Shown in pieces: positions 6,114 through 9,411 of a stretch of DNA of 9,411 nt (its first letter is position 1; every line of letters begins with the position of its first letter). The stretch is from assembly GCA_013330765.1 (NCBI GenBank), contig DUHU01000202.1, positions 1-9,411 of the forward strand, written 5' to 3'. The notes beneath the pieces were generated by a model, which made no database searches, was not told the DNA's origin, and worked only from the letters and a program-made list of their open reading frames with translations. This DNA is from Candidatus Poseidoniaceae archaeon (GTDB taxonomy: Archaea > Thermoplasmatota > Poseidoniia > Poseidoniales > Poseidoniaceae). The translations under genes and the position numbers were made by a program.

Positions 6114-6620
6114 TCACTCCATGTCCCAAAGTTCGTCGCCGACCCAATGGATGGTCTTCACGGCCTTGCCTCCGGTGGCGGCCACCATGCCTTCGCCGGA
6201 GTCCAGGGCCCATCCCAACGCCAAGGGCCGTTGGTGCACTTCGTCACGGATCCACACCAGATCGCCTTCAGCGACGTCCTCGTCCGCACCGGAGATGCCT
6301 GCAGCCATGCAATCGGCTCCGTTCATCAGGAATCGAATGGCGCCGTGGTCCACTTCCACCCAGTGGGCGGCATCGGCATGCTCCATCAGGCCGCGAAGGG
6401 TCAAGGCCACCACGCGTTCGCCGTCCGGATGTTCCACGTCAACCGCTTTCGGGACTTTGTCGACGAAAACGAGGTTCCACGGGCCGAATTCAGCGGCCTC
6501 AAGGAAGGCACCGTCGACGTTGAGGTCAATGCCCAAGGCGGCTTCAAGGTCTTTCAGCAGGGGAGCGATGGCTTTCCTACGGATGGGCCGTCGTTTCCGG
6601 ATGCTCCAATCCTTGACCAT
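6114..6620 (-). CDS. PUA-domain RNA-binding protein, MCT-1/Tma20-like (COG2016 type)
   Basis: The 168-residue protein has a basic N-terminus (VKDWSIRKRRPIRRK) and a small pre-PUA domain with WNLVFVDKVPKAV (48-60). A C-terminal PUA domain (about 87-163) contains VDHGAIRFLMNGADCMAAGI (90-109), GDLVWIRDE (119-127), PLALGWAL and the closing TIHWVGDELWDME. This arrangement and length match archaeal relatives of eukaryotic MCT-1/Tma20, which bind the small ribosomal subunit and tRNA during reinitiation or recycling. The archaeal role is less well defined. I chose the ATG at 6620 because the family begins with this basic segment and a weak AT-rich patch lies about 26 bases upstream. An in-frame ATG at 6683 would add 21 residues without family likeness. 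It is divergent from the FAH-family gene at 6695. Confidence 0.88.
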   Translation of the reverse strand: MVKDWSIRKRRPIRRKAIAPLLKDLEAALGIDLNVDGAFLEAAEFGPWNLVFVDKVPKAVDVEHPDGERVVALTLRGLMEHADAAHWVEVDHGAIRFLMNGADCMAAGISGADEDVAEGDLVWIRDEVHQRPLALGWALDSGEGMVAATGGKAVKTIHWVGDELWDME

Positions 6621-6640
6621 GATGTTGGCGGGCCCTAGCG

Positions 6641-6649
6641 TGCTATGAC
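6641..6649. promoter_or_regulatory. possible shared promoter element between divergent PUA and FAH genes
   Basis: GCTATGACC (GGTCATAGC on the other strand) is the most AT-leaning patch in the 74-base gap. It lies about 25 bases before the PUA start at 6620 and about 50 before the FAH start at 6695. The sequence is far from a consensus TATA box, so this is a tentative positional call. Confidence 0.2.
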
Positions 6650-6694
6650 CGTTGCCATGAGAGGGTCCAAGAATCCGGTCCATCTGGAAGAATC

Positions 6695-7297
6695 ATGGCC
6701 ATGTGGTGCGCGATTCGAACCTTTGCAGCCCACGCGGATGAACTTGGCAATGCCCGTCCAACACGGCCCATTTTTTTCACCAAGCCCGACGGATGCCTGT
6801 CCACAAGCAGCATCATCGATGTGACCGGGCACGACGGTGAAATCCACCACGAGGTCGAGCTTGTGCTCAAATTGGGTGAGGAAGGGGAGGTGACCTATCT
6901 TGCTGTGGGGCTGGATCTCACCGACCGGGCCGCTCAGCAAGAGGCTCGGCCGGAGGGCCTGCCCTGGGCCCGCGGGAAGGCGTTCCGAGGCGCGGCCCGC
7001 CTCGGAGCCTTTGTTCCATGGACAGAGAGCGTGGAGGCTTTGTCCACGTCTGGCCTCCATCTCGAACTGCGCATTGACGGTGAAGTCCGCCAATCTGCGC
7101 CCATCGTAGGGATGTCCATTCCACCGTCCCGTTTGCTGGATGATCTGCAGGATTGGGCCCCGCTCCAGCGCGGCGACTTGGTCTTCACCGGAACGCCACC
7201 GGGTGTCGGGCAACTTCATGCAGGTCAACACGTCGAAGCCGTTCTGTTTGACGGGGACAACGTCGTTGTGTCGCGTTTGGACCTCCATTGCGCCTGA
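6695..7297 (+). CDS. fumarylacetoacetate hydrolase family enzyme (YcgM/FAHD1-like), compact
   Basis: The 200-residue protein shows the FAH fold in order: AAHADELGN (11-19), PIFFTKPD (25-32), the metal-binding HHEVEL (51-56, E53 and E55) with D74 in GLDLT, GKAFRGAARLGAFVPW (94-109), LHLELRIDGEVRQ (121-133), and the closing LQRGDLVFTGTPPGVG (157-172). Relatives cleave acylpyruvates or act as oxaloacetate decarboxylase/tautomerase with Mg2+. The size fits single-domain members (about 200-220 residues). Oddly, the stretch between the HHEVEL glutamates and the metal aspartate is about 10 residues shorter than in E. coli YcgM, removing part of the helix near the active site. The helix start IRTFAAHA lacks the usual GRNY. 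The start at 6695 retains the expected N-terminus; an ATG at 6701 is also possible. The substrate is not determinable from sequence. Confidence 0.88.
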   Translation: MAMWCAIRTFAAHADELGNARPTRPIFFTKPDGCLSTSSIIDVTGHDGEIHHEVELVLKLGEEGEVTYLAVGLDLTDRAAQQEARPEGLPWARGKAFRGAARLGAFVPWTESVEALSTSGLHLELRIDGEVRQSAPIVGMSIPPSRLLDDLQDWAPLQRGDLVFTGTPPGVGQLHAGQHVEAVLFDGDNVVVSRLDLHCA

Positions 7298-7305
7298 GGG
7301 TGGGC

Positions 7306-7314
7306 TTCATATAC
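7306..7314 (+). promoter_or_regulatory. likely TATA box for the S8e-SRP19 unit
   Basis: TTCATATAC lies in the 52-base gap between the FAH gene stop and the S8e start. Its centre predicts a transcription start near 7336, about 13 bases before the ATG at 7350. It is the best TATA-like sequence in the window, within otherwise GC-rich DNA. Confidence 0.5.
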
Positions 7315-7349
7315 GCCGTGTTGGTCGGCAGCCTGCGAGTGGACCTTTC

Positions 7350-7730
7350 ATGGCACAATGGCACGGCATCTCTCGACGCAAGACCAGCGGCGGTCGCCGA
7401 GTTCAGGCTCGCGGCAAGCGCAAGACCGAAATCTCCAGCGAGAAGCAATTCGCACTCGTCGGGGAACCCAAGCGCAAGATCTACCGCAAGGCTGGTGGCA
7501 ACACCATGGTCCGCGTCATGGCCGAGAACCGTGTGGCCATCGCTGACCCTGCCAAGGGCACCACGCAGATGGGCGCCATCATGAGCGTCGTTGAGAACGA
7601 ATCCGATCCCAACTACGTGCGTCGGAACATCCTCGTCAAGGGCGCCATCATCGAGACCGACAAAGGTCGCGTGCGCATCACTTCCCGACCCGGCAAAGAC
7701 GGGGTCATCAACGGCGTGCTCGTCGAGTGA
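7350..7730 (+). CDS. rps8e: 30S ribosomal protein S8e
   Basis: The 126-residue protein is archaeal S8e at its usual length. It begins with AQWHGISRRKTSGGRRVQAR (2-21), continues KRKTEISSEKQFALVGEPKRK, and has the conserved NPNYVRRNIL-type block as DPNYVRRNILVKGAIIETDKG (86-106, seen around position 7605-7667), ending RITSRPGKDGVINGVLVE. It is a component of the small subunit found in archaea and eukaryotes but not bacteria. The ATG at 7350 is chosen because the family starts at this motif; the reading frame stays open upstream into the FAH gene, but that part is out-of-frame coding shadow. No Shine-Dalgarno site is evident, and a TATA box lies about 40 bases upstream. SRP19 follows 53 bases downstream. 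Confidence 0.96.
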   Translation: MAQWHGISRRKTSGGRRVQARGKRKTEISSEKQFALVGEPKRKIYRKAGGNTMVRVMAENRVAIADPAKGTTQMGAIMSVVENESDPNYVRRNILVKGAIIETDKGRVRITSRPGKDGVINGVLVE

Positions 7731-7743
7731 GGCCCCTGAACCG

Positions 7744-7756
7744 GGTCCAAAGGACC
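7744..7756 (+). repeat. small perfect inverted repeat between S8e and SRP19
   Basis: GGTCC-AAA-GGACC forms a perfect 5-base stem with a 3-base loop 13 bases after the S8e stop. It has no following T run, so it is not a typical terminator; it could stabilise the S8e 3' end or be chance in GC-rich DNA. Confidence 0.35.
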
Positions 7757-7772
7757 TGAATCACAGGAGCAT

Positions 7773-7776
7773 GAGG
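7773..7776 (+). promoter_or_regulatory. Shine-Dalgarno site of the SRP19 gene
   Basis: GAGG lies 7 bases before the ATG at 7784, supporting that start and co-transcription with S8e. Confidence 0.45.
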
Positions 7777-7783
7777 CGGACAC

Positions 7784-8215
7784 ATGGACCACGATGCCGA
7801 CCGCTTGACCTTGTGGCCGTCTTACTTTGACGTCCGCCGCTCACGCCGGTCAGGCCGTCGTGTCGCCAAAGATGCGGCGGTCAAGAAGCCCGATTTGGAA
7901 GGGCTCTATGCTGCAGCCCGGGCGGTGGGTCTTCGAAAAATCAAGCGTGAAGCCAACGCAGCCCGGCCGAGCGACCCCCACGCCCGCGAGGGCCGGTTGG
8001 TCGTCAGCCGCTCAGGCGCCGAGGCCGATGCGGGGGCCTCCTCCAAAGAGGAGATCATGCAATTGATCGGCACGACCTGGCGAGAGCAGCGAAAGAAGGA
8101 ACATGAACAGGTCAACAAGCCTGCAGCCGCCCGAAAGCAGGGAGGAAAATCATCGCCAAGTCAAGGCAAATCGAAAGGTCGGAGTTCATCGCGTCGGCGG
8201 TCTTTCAAGCGCTAA
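7784..8215 (+). CDS. srp19: signal recognition particle subunit SRP19 with long basic tail
   Basis: The 143-residue protein carries the SRP19 hallmark LTLWPSYFDVRRSRRSGRRVAKDAAVKKP (positions 8-36), with KKPDLEGLYAAARAVGL and a later GRLVVSR strand (70-76). SRP19 binds the SRP RNA near its helix 6/8 tips and lets SRP54 assemble; with SRP54 it targets nascent membrane and secreted proteins. The core ends near residue 100. The final ~43 residues are a lysine-, arginine- and serine-rich disordered tail (AARKQGGKSSPSQGKSKGR and on), longer than in most archaeal SRP19 proteins of about 90-105 residues. The tail probably adds RNA contacts. A modest GAGG site precedes the ATG. The desaturase gene begins 27 bases after its stop. 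Confidence 0.93.
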   Translation: MDHDADRLTLWPSYFDVRRSRRSGRRVAKDAAVKKPDLEGLYAAARAVGLRKIKREANAARPSDPHAREGRLVVSRSGAEADAGASSKEEIMQLIGTTWREQRKKEHEQVNKPAAARKQGGKSSPSQGKSKGRSSSRRRSFKR

Positions 8216-8220
8216 AAGAC
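8211..8220 (+). promoter_or_regulatory. possible TATA element for the desaturase gene
   Basis: GCTAAAAGAC overlaps the SRP19 stop codon and is centred about 28 bases before the ATG at 8243. With no Shine-Dalgarno site in the 27-base gap, this would fit a leaderless message. Weak match. Confidence 0.3.
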
Positions 8221-8242
8221 CCACTTTGTCGCGCCTGCTCCA

Positions 8243-9411
8243 ATGGGAACCGCTTTGAATTACGGTGTGCGCCCGCACACCATGGCAGGGGACGGGACTG
8301 ATACCATCAACGTCGTGAACACGCTCTTTCTCGTGTTGACGCCCATCGCCTCCATCGTTGGACTTTGGTGGCACATCACCACGTTCGGTGTGACGTGGGT
8401 GGAACCGCTCTTGTTCGTCATCTGGTACTTCGCCTGCGGGCTGAGCATCACCGTGGGATACCACCGCTTGTTCAGCCACCGAAGCCACGAAGCATCGTGG
8501 CCCTTGCGCCTCTTCTACGCCCTGTTTGGGGCCGGCGCCTTCGAGAACAGCGCGTTCAACTGGTGCGCCGACCACCGCATTCACCATCGTCACACCGACA
8601 AACCAGAGGACCCTTACTCGGTCACGCGTGGCTTCTGGTGGAGCCACATCCTGTGGGTGATGATCGACGAAGGTGGCGAGCGCGTGCACGACCTTTCTCA
8701 GGTGAAGGACCTTCAGGAAGATCCTATCCTGCGTTTCCAACACCGCTTCTACCTGCTCATCGCTGTCGGCGTGGGGATGTTCCTCCCCGCCCTCATCGGC
8801 GGTTTGATTGGTGGCGTTGGGGCTGCCGTCGGCGGCTTCGTGTGGGCCGGCTTGGCCCGCACGGTCTTCACCCACCACGGGACCTTCCTGATCAACTCCG
8901 CTGCTCACATCTGGGGTACGCAACCCTACGGGGATGCCAACAGCAGCAAGGATTCTCCCATCCTTGCCTTCCTCACCTTCGGAGAAGGCTACCACAACTT
9001 CCATCACACCTTCCAAGCGGATTACCGCAACGGCCACCGCTGGTACCACTTTGATCCGTCCAAGTGGTGGATCAATTTCTTCGCGTTTCTCCGTTTGAAG
9101 CGCGGCCTCAAGTCCACGCCGGACTGGCACATCGAGGACAAGCGTCGGCAAGCCAGCTTCGAAAACGCAGCCTTGGCCACGGCCAGTGAAGAACGCGACC
9201 TTACCGCTCTCCAAGCCCGCATGAAGGCGGCCCGAACCAATTTCAAGTCACAAAGCCGAGCCTTGGACAAGTTGTTGGACCAGCGACGTGCTGCCCGAAA
9301 GGAACGCCAAGCTGCGCGCCGTCAGGAACTTGAGGAAGCCATCGCAAAAATGCGAGACGACATCGCTTCCATCCGAGCGGAGTTTGCCCTCATCATGAGC
9401 GATCTGTCGGG
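8243..9411 (+). CDS. membrane acyl-CoA (delta-9-type) desaturase with C-terminal coiled coil (cut by window end)
   Basis: The open frame runs 389 codons to the window edge without a stop. The three histidine boxes of the membrane di-iron desaturases are intact: HRLFSH (74-79), DHRIHHRHTD (110-119) and EGYHNFHH (248-255); a further H222 in NSAAH is also conserved in acyl-CoA desaturases. Hydrophobic segments lie at about 25-47, 53-73, 88-104 and 170-206. The enzyme would use O2 and electrons from a ferredoxin or cytochrome b5-like donor to put a double bond in a fatty acyl chain. Bacterial and cyanobacterial relatives end near residue 280-300. Here, about 90 more residues follow (300-389), charged and heptad-like (LDKLLDQRRAARKERQAARR), predicted as a coiled coil. 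The start at ATG 8243 is chosen for spacing; ATG 8282 is also possible. Substrate in an archaeon with ether isoprenoid lipids is uncertain. Confidence 0.92.
   Translation, partial: MGTALNYGVRPHTMAGDGTDTINVVNTLFLVLTPIASIVGLWWHITTFGVTWVEPLLFVIWYFACGLSITVGYHRLFSHRSHEASWPLRLFYALFGAGAFENSAFNWCADHRIHHRHTDKPEDPYSVTRGFWWSHILWVMIDEGGERVHDLSQVKDLQEDPILRFQHRFYLLIAVGVGMFLPALIGGLIGGVGAAVGGFVWAGLARTVFTHHGTFLINSAAHIWGTQPYGDANSSKDSPILAFLTFGEGYHNFHHTFQADYRNGHRWYHFDPSKWWINFFAFLRLKRGLKSTPDWHIEDKRRQASFENAALATASEERDLTALQARMKAARTNFKSQSRALDKLLDQRRAARKERQAARRQELEEAIAKMRDDIASIRAEFALIMSDLS

Noticed and set aside
5687..6638. Long plus-strand open frames across the surface-protein and PUA genes
   Set aside because: Their translations are arginine/proline-rich or motif-free, while the minus strand gives a signal peptide plus anchor and a clear PUA domain.
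6621..6683. Longer N-terminus for the PUA protein from an ATG at 6683
   Set aside because: The added 21 residues (MDRILGPSHG and on) do not resemble the family, which starts at the basic segment after the ATG at 6620; it cannot be fully excluded.
6771..6777. Run of seven T as an archaeal terminator
   Set aside because: It encodes the conserved IFFTKP segment of the FAH-family enzyme near its N-terminus, so termination there would abolish the gene.
6635..7288. 217-codon minus-strand open frame opposite the FAH-family gene
   Set aside because: The plus strand shows HHEVEL and TGTPPGVG motifs of a real enzyme; the antisense product has no family likeness.
7140..7349. Upstream extension of the S8e reading frame
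   Set aside because: It lies inside the FAH-family gene in another frame, and S8e proteins begin at the AQWHG-type motif just after the ATG at 7350.
8186..9214. 342-codon open frame on the minus strand opposite the desaturase
   Set aside because: The plus strand encodes a complete set of desaturase histidine boxes. The antisense translation has no recognisable domain, and long antisense frames are expected in GC-rich DNA.

Overview
The window is gene-dense, GC-rich DNA from an archaeon. Archaea/eukaryote-type genes are present: ribosomal protein S8e, SRP19, and a PUA protein of the MCT-1/Tma20 type. A secreted protein also ends in a PGF-CTERM-like tail, the archaeosortase signal typical of Euryarchaeota. 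Together with a high-GC, acidic, bacterial-influenced gene set (DUF4126, an acyl-CoA desaturase, ParA), this most resembles marine Thermoplasmatota such as Marine Group II (Ca. Poseidoniia). That placement is inference; no rRNA is present to confirm it.

Left edge (1-179, minus): the N-terminus of a RimK-type ATP-grasp ligase. It diverges from a tight plus-strand run of five genes (276-5515) that looks like one operon: (i) a two-pass membrane protein with a Pro/Gly repeat tail; (ii) a DUF4126 membrane protein; (iii) a 710-residue protein with an N-terminal SAP DNA-binding motif, an acidic linker, one membrane span and a large exterior domain; (iv) a ParA ATPase; (v) a 131-residue protein that starts with the ParA-activating tip of ParB (RGLGRGLDHLI) but has no ParB CTPase or DNA-binding domain. 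Genes iii-iv and iv-v overlap by 4 bases. My reading, as a hypothesis, is a ParA system in which DNA is gripped by a membrane-anchored SAP protein and ParA is stimulated by a stripped-down ParB tip.

Middle (5501-6620, minus): a short secreted or surface-anchored protein whose 3' end overlaps the operon end tail-to-tail by 15 bases, preceded by the PUA-domain RNA-binding protein.

Right (6695-9411, plus): a compact fumarylacetoacetate-hydrolase-family enzyme, then S8e and SRP19 (ribosome and protein targeting), then a membrane acyl-CoA desaturase with all three histidine boxes and an unusual C-terminal coiled-coil extension cut by the window edge.

Genes that open a transcription unit tend to have a weak AT-rich element about 25-30 bases before the start codon, as expected for leaderless archaeal mRNAs. 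Several internal genes instead carry clear Shine-Dalgarno sequences (1302, 1960, 5107, 7773). There is no gene-free stretch longer than 300 bases, and I saw no tRNA, rRNA, CRISPR array or insertion sequence.
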